Both the position numbers and the translations under genes were made by a program. This document shows, piece after piece, positions 7,883 to 15,606 of a stretch of 31,025 nt of DNA; position 1 is the first letter of the stretch; each line of letters opens with the position of its first letter. The DNA is taken from positions 1 through 31,025 of the IMG/VR virus record IMGVR_UViG_3300020183_000320. The stretch is one strand, 5' to 3'. The notes beneath the pieces are model-generated. The model had not been told where the DNA came from and did no database searches. It saw only the letters and a program-made list of their open reading frames with translations. Source of the DNA: a virus.

Positions 7883-9808
7883 ATGGCTAATATCGCCAAT
7901 GTGGCGGTCAAGGTCGGATTTAACGGTGCGGAGGCACTGGCTGGATCCGCTCAATTATCATCGGCGATGTTGAAGCTCGCCGAATCATCCGGCAAGGCTG
8001 GGAAATCATTCAAGACCCAGCAACTGGATCAGGCATCAAAGTCGATGCAGCAATTCGCTGATAAGGCGCGCGCCGCAGCCAAGGCGAGCAGTAATGTCTC
8101 AGGCAAGACATTGTTTGAAACTCTAGGGAGCAAGGGTGCAGCCGACGCTAAGGCGGGCCTCGAGATGATCCGCGGCGTCATGCAGACATTCGTGATGGTG
8201 CCGGCCCAGGCCATGATCTCGATCATGCGCATGGGCTCCGAGTTAGAGAACATGCAGACGATCGCGCGAGGACTTGAGACGCGTGTCGGTGGCGGCGCCG
8301 AGTCAATCGATCGCCTGCGCAAGATCTCGACCGGAACGGGCGCGCCGCTCGAGACGCTCAACAAGTCGATGCTGCAATTGTCGGCATCGGGCATGAGCAT
8401 CGAGGACGCGACGCGCGCCGTTGAGAAAACGGCCAACGCGATCACGGTCCTCGGTGGCACAGCCGAGGCCGCGGGTCTCGTCACGGGAGCGATCGGCTCC
8501 CTGCGCGAAAGCGCCATGGCGAGCGAGGGACCGCTGCGCCAATTGCAGGCCTCGGGCCTGAATGTGTTTGGCGCCCTGCAGAAAGAGATCAGCAGAGCGA
8601 CAGGCCAGGCCGTCTCCCTCGATGACGCGCTCAAGATGCTGCGCGAGGGATCCGTACTGTCGAGCACGGCGATCCGGGCGATATTCACGGCGAGCGAGGA
8701 TGCGGCGGGCGCCGCCCAGCAGATCGGCGACTCATTCGGTGGACAATTGCAGAAGTTGTCGGCCGGATTTTCGGACATGTTGCGCGAGCTCGGCCAGCAA
8801 GCCTTGAAACTGTTCGAGCCCGAGAAGGCGTTCGCCGCATTGCGCGGCGTGTTTGAGGGGATCATGGAGTCGGTGCGTGAGATCGCCGACGCATTCGCTC
8901 CCGTCCTCGATCCTGCCGAGAAGGGCAAGCAGCTCAAGGATTTATTCGATTCCGGAAAAGAGATCGGCAAGACCCTCGGCAAGGCGCTGATCGAGGCGGC
9001 CGCGACATTCAAGGAGTTGATGGCGGCGCTTCTCCCCGATCTCAAGACGATTCTCAAGGACATGCGCGGACTGACGCCAGGTCGCGCAGGACTGGCTGTC
9101 GCCAAGGGCGCGGCCGGGATCCCGTTCGAGTTCGGCAAGGACATCGGCATGCAGATCATGCGCGATATCGACAAGGGATTCGGCCTCGGTATCGCCCCTA
9201 ATGGCAACCTCGCGCAGATCATCAAGGAGACTGAAGAGCTCAAGGAAAAGCTCGGCGCCGGCAATTTCGAGGGCGGCGCCTCGGCAATGGGAGACTTCGG
9301 CGACGCGATCGAGGATGTCGATGATGTCACCGAGCAGTTCGTGGCCGACCTCATTCGACAAACAGAGGAGATGCGCCAGGCTAACCAGACCGTCGAGCGC
9401 CTGCGCAAGGATGCGCTCAAGAGCTCGATGACCGACGCTGAGAAGTTCGCCGAGATGATCTCGGCGATCGATGTGAAACTCAAGCAGGCGAGCGCAGCCA
9501 GTGAGGGCCAGCAGGCGCTCCTGCGCGAGGCGCTCGGCCGGCAGGTCGGTGCGCAGATCCAGTCGGCGATCCAAAAGTTCCGGTCGCAGCAGCAGGATCT
9601 CCCGAGCGCCCTGGTGGCCGGATCGGCGGCCGAGGTCGAGGCGCGCATCCGCGCCGAGCGCGGCATGCGCACCAACGAGGAGGAGGTGCTGGCCGCGCTC
9701 GACATGCAGACACGACAGTCAGAGCAGCAGACGAGCGCGCTCAAGGAGTTGGTCGCCATCGCGGCGGCAAACGGCCGCGCGCCCGCGACGCTCGTAATGC
9801 CGAAATAG
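7883..9808 (+). CDS. Tail tape measure protein
   Basis: A 641-residue helical protein that sets tail length and helps DNA ejection. The N-terminal 50 residues are the usual Ala/Lys/Ser-rich entry. Residues 100-330 carry the family core: ELENMQTIARGLETRVGGG, GAPLETLNKSMLQLSASGM, AITVLGGTAEAAG and the GSLRESAMASEGPLRQLQA block, followed by SFGGQLQKLSAGFSDMLREL. Long amphipathic helices with Gln/Glu heptads fill the C-terminal third. At 641 residues it is short for the family and suggests a fairly short tail, if the usual length rule holds. The start follows the chaperone stop by one base. Confidence 0.93.
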   Translation: MANIANVAVKVGFNGAEALAGSAQLSSAMLKLAESSGKAGKSFKTQQLDQASKSMQQFADKARAAAKASSNVSGKTLFETLGSKGAADAKAGLEMIRGVMQTFVMVPAQAMISIMRMGSELENMQTIARGLETRVGGGAESIDRLRKISTGTGAPLETLNKSMLQLSASGMSIEDATRAVEKTANAITVLGGTAEAAGLVTGAIGSLRESAMASEGPLRQLQASGLNVFGALQKEISRATGQAVSLDDALKMLREGSVLSSTAIRAIFTASEDAAGAAQQIGDSFGGQLQKLSAGFSDMLRELGQQALKLFEPEKAFAALRGVFEGIMESVREIADAFAPVLDPAEKGKQLKDLFDSGKEIGKTLGKALIEAAATFKELMAALLPDLKTILKDMRGLTPGRAGLAVAKGAAGIPFEFGKDIGMQIMRDIDKGFGLGIAPNGNLAQIIKETEELKEKLGAGNFEGGASAMGDFGDAIEDVDDVTEQFVADLIRQTEEMRQANQTVERLRKDALKSSMTDAEKFAEMISAIDVKLKQASAASEGQQALLREALGRQVGAQIQSAIQKFRSQQQDLPSALVAGSAAEVEARIRAERGMRTNEEEVLAALDMQTRQSEQQTSALKELVAIAAANGRAPATLVMPK

Positions 9809-9818
9809 GAGCGAGTCG

Positions 9819-10751
9819 ATGGCGTACACGCTATTCTCCGAGGTGCATTCAGGACGACAGGCGACTGTCGACGCCAAGTTCAACCGCACCTATCAGCGCG
9901 TTTTCCTGGTGCGAACAGATAACGCGACATACGGTCCCTACTACGCGGGCTCGCATCCGTCACTACCTGCGATATTCTCGCCGCATCCAGAGGACGCCCT
10001 TGCGTACTGTCTGACGCTCGCGCCGTCGCAGGATCAGGACGATCCGCTGCTCTGGCGAGTGGTCGCGACCTACGGCTACAACCTCGACATGACAGCCTCG
10101 GGATCGGCGCCCTCGGGCAATCCCGCGGTCGACACGCAGCAGCAGGGCGTGTCACCGGGATCACGCGTGCAGGCTCCCGGATCCCGAGGTCGTGACTATC
10201 AGATCGCAACGAACGCCCACAACATCGCCCTGTATCGCGCGATCAATGCCAGCACGAGCGCCCTCGAGGTCGTGCAGAACACAGCGGGAGAACCACTCCT
10301 GCCACCGTTGCAGGTGATGCGCGGCGGCGCCACGATCACGGCCGGCCTCAATTCGCTGACTCCGCCGACTGCCGCATGGATCGGAGCGATCGGCATGATC
10401 AATAGTGCATCATACACCGTCGGCCCGTATGTGATCGGCCAGTACCTGGCGAGACTCAATAGCGTCAACGCGCAACTAGTCTACGAAAACGATGTTTCAT
10501 ATTGGCGCTGGTCGATCGTGTTCGAGTATCGACCCAATGGATGGGGCACCACAGTCGCGAACATGGGAAAGAAAGTCAGGATCACCGCGGGCTCCGACAT
10601 CCTGAAAAACATCGAGATCAACGGCGTATCGATCTCGTCTCCTGTCTACCTGAATCCGACCGGCACGGCCCCCTGGGTGACGGCCGATGGCGACGCGGCT
10701 CGATATCGCACATATATCGGATATGACACGGTCGCATTCCCGAGCCTGTAG
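9819..10751 (+). CDS. Putative tail structural protein of unknown family
   Basis: 310 residues, directly after the tape measure, where distal tail and baseplate proteins lie. I do not recognise the family. It is mixed alpha/beta with many aromatic and Gly/Ser/Pro turns. The N-terminal 90 residues (FLVRTDNATYGPYYAGSHPS, ending in LLWRVVATYGYNLD) look like a beta-sandwich. The middle (about 100-125) is a low-complexity Ser/Gly/Gln linker, and the C-terminal half contains TAAWIGAIGMINSASYTVGP and SYWRWSIVFEYRPNGWG. No signal peptide or membrane helix is present. The ribosome binding site is AGGAGCG before 9819. A distal tail or hub role is an inference from position only. Confidence 0.6.
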   Translation: MAYTLFSEVHSGRQATVDAKFNRTYQRVFLVRTDNATYGPYYAGSHPSLPAIFSPHPEDALAYCLTLAPSQDQDDPLLWRVVATYGYNLDMTASGSAPSGNPAVDTQQQGVSPGSRVQAPGSRGRDYQIATNAHNIALYRAINASTSALEVVQNTAGEPLLPPLQVMRGGATITAGLNSLTPPTAAWIGAIGMINSASYTVGPYVIGQYLARLNSVNAQLVYENDVSYWRWSIVFEYRPNGWGTTVANMGKKVRITAGSDILKNIEINGVSISSPVYLNPTGTAPWVTADGDAARYRTYIGYDTVAFPSL

Positions 10752-10760
10752 GAGTCCGTC

Positions 10761-11336
10761 ATGCCGGGATACCTGCTCGACGAGGACTCGATTGCCCGAC
10801 TGGCAAAGATGCTGCGCGACTACGAGCAGGGCACGCTATTCAGTCCTGGCCAGACTGATCGCGATGATGCCGGCGAGTCTCCTGTCGTCCACTATGTAAG
10901 ATGCACATCGTCAACGCCTACTAGCGGCCTGTATCCTGGCGTCCTGCTCAGCTATGACGCAAGCGCCGGCACATATTCCGATGTTCAGAATGTCCGACTG
11001 CTCGAGATCAACGGCACCGTTCCGGTTGCGAATTTTCGTTATTTCGGCCGTTTTGCCGGCTATACGAGCGGCGGCGACACGGTTTACGCTATATCGGCCG
11101 CGGCTCCCACAACGACGACAACGACCACCACGACAACGACTCCTGCTCCGACTACCACGACCACGACGACCACTAGCACGACGACGACGACCACGACGAC
11201 GAGCACTACGACGAGCACGACGACGACGACGCCCGCTCCCCTGTCGATCTCGGTCGTCACCGCGATCACATGCGAGGATGGCGTGATCACGCCCGTCTAC
11301 ACGACGATCTGCATACCCGGCGGATATATCTGCTGA
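10761..11336 (+). CDS. Thr-tract (mucin-like) virion or tail-associated protein
   Basis: 191 residues in three parts. Residues 1-110 form a folded beta-rich domain (HYVRCTSSTPTSGLYPGVLL and FRYFGRFAGYTSGGDTVYAI). Residues 117-157 are almost pure Thr: 35 Thr, with Ser and a Pro-Ala-Pro between blocks. Residues 160-191 are a short hydrophobic beta tail with three Cys, ending GGYIC. Thr is written with a mixture of ACA, ACC, ACG and ACT, so the tract looks selected as protein rather than as a simple DNA repeat. Such tracts behave as stiff extended stalks and are preferred sites of O-glycosylation; two glycosyltransferase genes follow. The stop overlaps the next ATG by one base. Function is unknown. 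Confidence 0.75.
   Translation: MPGYLLDEDSIARLAKMLRDYEQGTLFSPGQTDRDDAGESPVVHYVRCTSSTPTSGLYPGVLLSYDASAGTYSDVQNVRLLEINGTVPVANFRYFGRFAGYTSGGDTVYAISAAAPTTTTTTTTTTTPAPTTTTTTTTSTTTTTTTTSTTTSTTTTTPAPLSISVVTAITCEDGVITPVYTTICIPGGYIC
11109..11231 (+). repeat. Thr-codon tract in the 191-residue protein
   Basis: A run of ACN codons interrupted by two Pro-Ala-Pro boundaries and three AGC serines. The third codon position varies freely, which argues for selection on the amino acids. Confidence 0.9.
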
Positions 11337-12652
11337 TGGCTTGCACAGGTTTCTGCGAATGGTTCTGGAATGGCTCCTCATGGGAGCTGATCAATGACAC
11401 ATGCTCGGAGGAATGCGAGCCATGCACGGCTCCGACCGAGCCACCGGATCCCGAGCTCGGAGACTATCTGACGGTTCAATGTCTTGCAACGACAACGACT
11501 ACGACAACGACGACAGAGGAACCGACTACCACCACGACCACGACTACGACAGAAGAACCGACAACGACTACGACTACGACGACAGAAGAACCGACAACGA
11601 CAACGACTACGACGACAGAAGAACCGACAACGACTACTAGCACGACCAGCACGACGACCACTAGCACGACAACGACTACTAGCACGACGACCACTAGCAC
11701 GACAACGACTACTAGCACGACCAGCACGACGACCACTAGCACGACAACGACTACGACTACCAGCACAACTCCGGCCTGCAGTGGCACCTGTATTTGGGCA
11801 TGGTCAGATTTCGAGAATGCCTGGTATATTTTCGATTCCGACTGTTTCGGAGTCGATGTCACCTGCCTTTGCGGCGATCCCCCATCAGAGCCCGGAGAGC
11901 ATGATGAGACAGTCGTCGTCGATTGCATCACGCCGACCACGACGACATCAACGACCACGACTCCGGCCTGTGAATGCACATGGCGCTGGAACGCGACCAG
12001 CGAAACATGGCTGGTAATTGACCGCGGATGCAATCCCGAGAACGAGACCTGTGATGGTGGCTGCTCGTATCCTCCAGATCCCGGCGAGGTCGACGGCGAA
12101 GAGACGACGACCGAGTGCGCTCCTCTCTACTGCTCCGACTGTTGCGGATCCGAGGACTGCTGTCCCACCACGACGACGACCACGACGACAAGCGGCTGCG
12201 GTTTCTGCATCTATATATGGTCCGAGGCGACTCAATCATGGAGCTTGCTCAGCGGATTTGAGGAGTGCAATCCAGGAGGTGAGGGCTGCGTATGCGGACC
12301 TGCTCCGACATATACGCCTCCCGGAGACGGAGTGACAGTCGTGGTCGATTGCGAACTGGTCGGACAGACACTCGCTCCCGAGGTCATGTCGGTCGAGTCG
12401 ACCAGCACGACTCCGCGCCCGCCGATCACGCCCGAGGCGCGTGCAATGCTGGCCGTCATCAAGGCGAGGATCCGCCTGCCGTGCGCGCACCTCGGGCCCG
12501 AGCTCGAGACTCGCAGCTCGTGCGGATGCGGAAAATCTTCGCTGCGCCATTCCTGCGGTATACTGGGCGAATGTCGAGTCTATGCGCCGAGGGCGACCGA
12601 CCAGATCGCTCAATGCGTGAAGTGCCCGCACTACGAGGCGCCGCATGGCTGA
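11336..12652 (+). CDS. Multi-domain Cys/Trp-repeat protein with Thr stalks (mucin-like surface or fibre protein)
   Basis: 439 residues. Four copies of a roughly 50-residue domain occur at about 3-50, 148-198, 212-261 and 288-340. Each has the pattern Cys-x(1-3)-Cys or Cys alone, then aromatic-x-Trp, about eight residues, Trp or Ser-Trp-x-Leu, an acidic Cys, a Cys-x-Cys or Cys-x-x-x-Cys, a Pro-Pro turn and a final Val/Thr-x-Cys. Between copies 1 and 2 lies a 94-residue stalk (52-145) with 73 Thr and 9 Ser, including four EEP-spaced Thr blocks. Shorter Thr linkers sit between the other copies. Residues about 375-436 form a separate Cys-rich zinc-ribbon-like domain ending in CVKCPHYEAP. No signal peptide. 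Copies are probably disulfide- or metal-stabilised beads on glycosylated stalks; that is inference. The gene overlaps the next glycosyltransferase gene by 8 nt, which suggests coupled production. Confidence 0.8.
   Translation: MACTGFCEWFWNGSSWELINDTCSEECEPCTAPTEPPDPELGDYLTVQCLATTTTTTTTTEEPTTTTTTTTTEEPTTTTTTTTEEPTTTTTTTTEEPTTTTSTTSTTTTSTTTTTSTTTTSTTTTTSTTSTTTTSTTTTTTTSTTPACSGTCIWAWSDFENAWYIFDSDCFGVDVTCLCGDPPSEPGEHDETVVVDCITPTTTTSTTTTPACECTWRWNATSETWLVIDRGCNPENETCDGGCSYPPDPGEVDGEETTTECAPLYCSDCCGSEDCCPTTTTTTTTSGCGFCIYIWSEATQSWSLLSGFEECNPGGEGCVCGPAPTYTPPGDGVTVVVDCELVGQTLAPEVMSVESTSTTPRPPITPEARAMLAVIKARIRLPCAHLGPELETRSSCGCGKSSLRHSCGILGECRVYAPRATDQIAQCVKCPHYEAPHG
11489..11770 (+). repeat. Thr/Ser stalk-coding tandem repeats
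   Basis: Two kinds of tandem unit lie side by side. The first is a roughly 33-36 bp unit coding Thr blocks closed by Glu-Glu-Pro (four copies, to about 11626). The second is an ACT-AGC-ACG-ACN unit coding Ser-Thr blocks to 11770. The units differ in synonymous positions. Copy number probably varies between relatives. Confidence 0.85.
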
Positions 12653-13520
12653 TCCGCTGCTGACGATCGGGATGGCGACATACGACGACCCGCAGGGCGT
12701 CTGGTGGACGCTGTCTAGCCTGCGACTGCATCATGTCGGGATCCATGATCCGCGGATCGAGTTGCTCGTAATCAACGATCACCCCCAGGAGTGCCAGGAT
12801 CTCAAGAACGCCTGCGCCAACGCGGGCGCGCACCTGATCAACAGGTCAAAAAATCTCGGGCCCGCGCACGCGAAAAACACGATCTGGGAGCAGGCGACCG
12901 GACAGTATGTCCTGATGCTCGACTGTCATGTCCTGCTCGGCAACGGATCAGTCAAGTACATCATCGACGCGATCAATCAGGACAAGATCGGCAAGGATAT
13001 GTGGGTCGGACCCCTGCTCAACGAGAGGGGCGGGATCATCGCGACCGAGCTCCTGCCTCAGCTGCGCGGCGAGTTCTTCGGTATCTGGCATGTCGCCGCC
13101 GATCAACCAAACAAAATCCGCGAGGTGCATGCGCACGGGAGCGCATACGCTCTGATGCGTCGTGATTGTTGGCCAGGATTCTCGGAGCATTTTCGAGGAT
13201 TCGCCGGAGAAGAAATCTACATTCACGAAAAGGTCAGGCGCGCCGGTGGCAAGGTGATCTATCATCCGGCGCTGTCATGGTCTCATCGGTTCTGCCGATT
13301 CGCGCCCGTGCCGTATTCGTTGACGATCAATGACAAGGCCCGCAACTACCTGATCGCGGCGCACGAGATGGGCTGGAACATAGGACAGTTCCAATCCTAT
13401 TTCGCCAAGCGCCTGGCGCGCGACCAGATGATCGTCGTCGAGCGCGAGGTCGCCGCGATCTATCCTGACGCGTTCACTCGTGACTGCTCCGACATCCCGA
13501 GGTTCAGGGAGATCGACTAA
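12645..13520 (+). CDS. Glycosyltransferase, GT-A fold, polypeptide-GalNAc-transferase-like
   Basis: A 291-residue soluble transferase. The N-terminal part is GT2-like: LLTIGMATYDDPQGVWWTL, then ELLVINDHP, then NLGPAHAKNTIWEQATGQYV. The metal motif at residues 93-95 is Asp-Cys-His, i.e. the DxH form found in GalNAc-transferases (GT27) rather than the DxD of most GT2 enzymes. The C-terminal half keeps the same family's pattern: HAHGSAYALMRRDCW, GFAGEEIYIHEKVRRAGG (equivalent of the Gly-Gly-Glu-Asn loop) and HPALSWSHRF. GT27 enzymes add GalNAc to Thr/Ser of mucins. The gene starts inside the end of the Thr-stalk protein, so that protein is the obvious candidate substrate. The sugar donor cannot be read from sequence. 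Confidence 0.82.
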   Translation: MADPLLTIGMATYDDPQGVWWTLSSLRLHHVGIHDPRIELLVINDHPQECQDLKNACANAGAHLINRSKNLGPAHAKNTIWEQATGQYVLMLDCHVLLGNGSVKYIIDAINQDKIGKDMWVGPLLNERGGIIATELLPQLRGEFFGIWHVAADQPNKIREVHAHGSAYALMRRDCWPGFSEHFRGFAGEEIYIHEKVRRAGGKVIYHPALSWSHRFCRFAPVPYSLTINDKARNYLIAAHEMGWNIGQFQSYFAKRLARDQMIVVEREVAAIYPDAFTRDCSDIPRFREID

Positions 13521-13521
13521 A

Positions 13522-13776
13522 ATGGATAACCAAAACTACGGCGCTCCGTATCTCCTCTACGCGATGGGCGCATCGATGGCGGGCGCCGCATGGTGGCTCG
13601 CCGTCAACATCCTCATCCCGGTGCGGGATGATCATCGGGAGTTTTTGAAAAAGCTCGATCGCAACCTCGAGAAACTCAGCGATCAGGTCGAGACCCTGCC
13701 GTGCCGCGTCTCGGCCCTGCATGAGCGAAACTCGGCGAATAACGCGCCATCGCGCACGGTGGAGGTGAGGACATGA
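13522..13776 (+). CDS. Small membrane protein with C-terminal coiled coil (holin candidate)
   Basis: 84 residues: a short N-terminus, one hydrophobic segment (about 9-32, LLYAMGASMAGAAWWLAVNI) and a charged amphipathic tail with heptad-like leucines (EFLKKLDRNLEKLSDQVETL). Such single-span proteins with a cytoplasmic coiled coil occur as holins or holin accessories in phages, but a structural or exclusion role is equally possible. The stop overlaps the next start by 4 nt, and a papain-type peptidase lies two genes on. Confidence 0.6.
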   Translation: MDNQNYGAPYLLYAMGASMAGAAWWLAVNILIPVRDDHREFLKKLDRNLEKLSDQVETLPCRVSALHERNSANNAPSRTVEVRT

Positions 13777-14426
13777 TCTACCTAGTGCTGGCATGCTGCG
13801 CGCAGCTCACACTGCCGGCGGAGATCAGGGCGGAGCCTGGGACATTCGTCACGATCACGGCCGATACGCGTGGCTCGATCGTGCGATATGTGCCACTCGA
13901 TGCCGGCCTGCAGGTTTTCCCGGCGCACCTGCTGGCCGACAAAAAGAGCACAGTCGTGCTCTCACTCACGCCAGGGCGATATCGTGTCCTCGGATACACG
14001 GCCATCGATGGCAACCCCACCGAGCCCGCGGTCGTGTCGGTCGTGATCGGTGAGCGGCCGACACCTCCTGACCAGGTGCCCGATCATGCTGCGCTCCTGT
14101 CGGCCCTGTCCGGTATCTGGGGCGGGCATGTCGAGCGTGACAAGGACAGGAAACTCGACGCCCTGATCGCGACCTATCGCGCCATCGAGTCGATCACGGC
14201 CGACGAGAAGATCAAGACTACTGACGCGCTCATGCGGGCCTGCGTCGAGGCGCGCAAAAAGGCGGGCCTCGCTGATGACGCGATCCTGCCGATCAGGCAG
14301 AGGATCACCGAGGAGTGGACACGCGCCCTCGGTGACGCCGACGCGCCGATGACGCCCGAGCTACGGGCCCGAGCCCGAGGCGTCGCGACCAAGGTTCTGC
14401 GCGCACTGGAGGGACTGCGATCATGA
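13773..14426 (+). CDS. Putative lipoprotein with beta-sandwich domain
   Basis: 217 residues. It begins MIYLVLACCAQLTLP: a very short hydrophobic N-terminus with a Leu-Val-Leu-Ala-Cys lipobox-like site, though without the usual basic n-region. Residues 15-95 are an Ig-like beta domain (EPGTFVTITADTRGSIVRYV and LTPGRYRVLGYTAIDGNPTE). The rest is helical and Arg/Ala rich. The beta domain resembles a domain that recurs in planctomycete proteins and their phages. The enzyme-free sequence suggests a surface, lysis-accessory or exclusion role. Overlaps of 4 nt on both sides tie it to its neighbours. Confidence 0.55.
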   Translation: MIYLVLACCAQLTLPAEIRAEPGTFVTITADTRGSIVRYVPLDAGLQVFPAHLLADKKSTVVLSLTPGRYRVLGYTAIDGNPTEPAVVSVVIGERPTPPDQVPDHAALLSALSGIWGGHVERDKDRKLDALIATYRAIESITADEKIKTTDALMRACVEARKKAGLADDAILPIRQRITEEWTRALGDADAPMTPELRARARGVATKVLRALEGLRS

Positions 14427-15313
14427 GTGACTGGTATACGCCGGGATGGATCGATGATCCGGCCGCGGTCGAGGAGGTCGTGTCGACGCTGGTCGAGCCC
14501 GACATCTCGTCGACGCCGATCGGATCCGTGAGCGACCTGCCAGAGCGCGTGCATCTCTGGGACGCGGCGCGCAAGGTTCTCGGCACGCTCCTGCCACCGC
14601 GTAACCAGGGGCGAGTCGGATCGTGCGTCGGATTCGGGACGGCGCGCGCGATCGAGTACACGATGCTGTGCGAGATCGCGGCCGGGGAGCCCGAGGAGTT
14701 CGAGGCGCTGGCGGCCGAGGTGATCTACGCCGGCGCCCGCGTCGAGGTCGGCAATCGCAGGATCCGCGGCGATGGCGCGATTGGCGCGCATGCCGCCACA
14801 TGGGCGCGCGACTGGGGCGTGCTGGCCAGGCAAAAGTATGGCGACATCGACCTCGGATCCTACAGCGAGACACGGGCTCGCGAATGGGGAGATCAGGGCG
14901 TGCCCGACCAGCTCGAGGCCATCGCGAAAAATCATCCGGTGCGGCAGGTGACACGAGTCAAGACATGGCTCGACGCCAAGCGCGCCCTGGCGTCCGGATA
15001 CGCGATCTCGATCTGCAGCACTCAGGGATTCGCCATGAGGCGGGACAGCAACGGCGTCGCGGCGTCAAACGCTCGATGGGCTCACTGCATGACGCTCTGC
15101 GGATACGATCGACTCGGACAGGACGAGATCGGACGCATCGATAACTCATGGGGACCGGACGCGCACACGGGTCCGGTCGGTGCCGGCAATCCCGGCCCCG
15201 AGGGATTCTACGCATACGACGAGGTGATCAATGGCATGCTGGCGTCAGGCGACGCCTGGATATTCGCGAATGTCAACGGGTTCGTTAGGAGGTCTCTACC
15301 ATGGCTGATCTGA
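14423..15313 (+). CDS. Papain-like cysteine peptidase (C1A type)
   Basis: 296 residues with all four papain-type marks: the oxyanion Gln62 and catalytic Cys68 in NQGRVGSCVGFG, catalytic His221 in ARWAHCMTLCGYD and Asn241 in DNSWG. There is no signal peptide and no inhibitory propeptide. In a phage it may cut a host surface protein, process a virion protein or serve as the cell-wall or envelope lysin; no other lysin is recognisable in the window and a holin-like gene lies 650 nt upstream. It could also act on the Thr-stalk proteins. The start overlaps the previous stop; the last 13 nt overlap the next gene. Confidence 0.85.
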   Translation: MSDWYTPGWIDDPAAVEEVVSTLVEPDISSTPIGSVSDLPERVHLWDAARKVLGTLLPPRNQGRVGSCVGFGTARAIEYTMLCEIAAGEPEEFEALAAEVIYAGARVEVGNRRIRGDGAIGAHAATWARDWGVLARQKYGDIDLGSYSETRAREWGDQGVPDQLEAIAKNHPVRQVTRVKTWLDAKRALASGYAISICSTQGFAMRRDSNGVAASNARWAHCMTLCGYDRLGQDEIGRIDNSWGPDAHTGPVGAGNPGPEGFYAYDEVINGMLASGDAWIFANVNGFVRRSLPWLI

Positions 15314-15606
15314 TCGAACAGTACCAGCGAGTGCGCGCGCTCGCCCGCGGTCAGGAGAGCTGGACATCCCTAACGATGGCGGCCTGCCTGGCCGTGCAGG
15401 CGCAGGCGCTACAGAACATGCACAGCGTCCGAGCCAGCAAGACGCCGCTCGGTGACGCGATCCCCGACCCGAAACCGTTGCGCGTGTGGGCCGAGGAGGT
15501 TCTCGACGACCTGCTGGCGCAACGGGATCCGACTCCCGAGGCATGGCGCATCCTTGCCGAATACTGCGCCGATCGCATCCGTGTGCATGCGCTCGAGGGA
15601 TCCTGA
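15301..15606 (+). CDS. Small helical hypothetical protein
   Basis: 101 residues, Ala/Leu/Arg-rich and mainly helical, without Cys-pair, membrane or signal features. A strong ribosome binding site AGGAGG lies 8 nt before the ATG, inside the end of the peptidase gene. I do not recognise it. Its stop overlaps the start of the second glycosyltransferase, so the three genes form one unit. Confidence 0.65.
   Translation: MADLIEQYQRVRALARGQESWTSLTMAACLAVQAQALQNMHSVRASKTPLGDAIPDPKPLRVWAEEVLDDLLAQRDPTPEAWRILAEYCADRIRVHALEGS

Noticed and set aside
8029-9759. A 576-codon open frame on the minus strand opposite the tape measure gene
   Set aside because: It is a mirror of the helical Ala/Ser-rich tape measure codons; no ribosome binding site, no motif, Ser/Ala/Arg-biased composition.
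11489-11770. Tandem repeats considered as a CRISPR-like array
   Set aside because: Units are in-frame Thr/Ser/Glu-Pro codons without unique spacers.
11084-12033. Minus-strand frames rich in Val opposite the Thr tracts
   Set aside because: The complement of ACN codons reads as Val-rich; there is no other protein-like feature.
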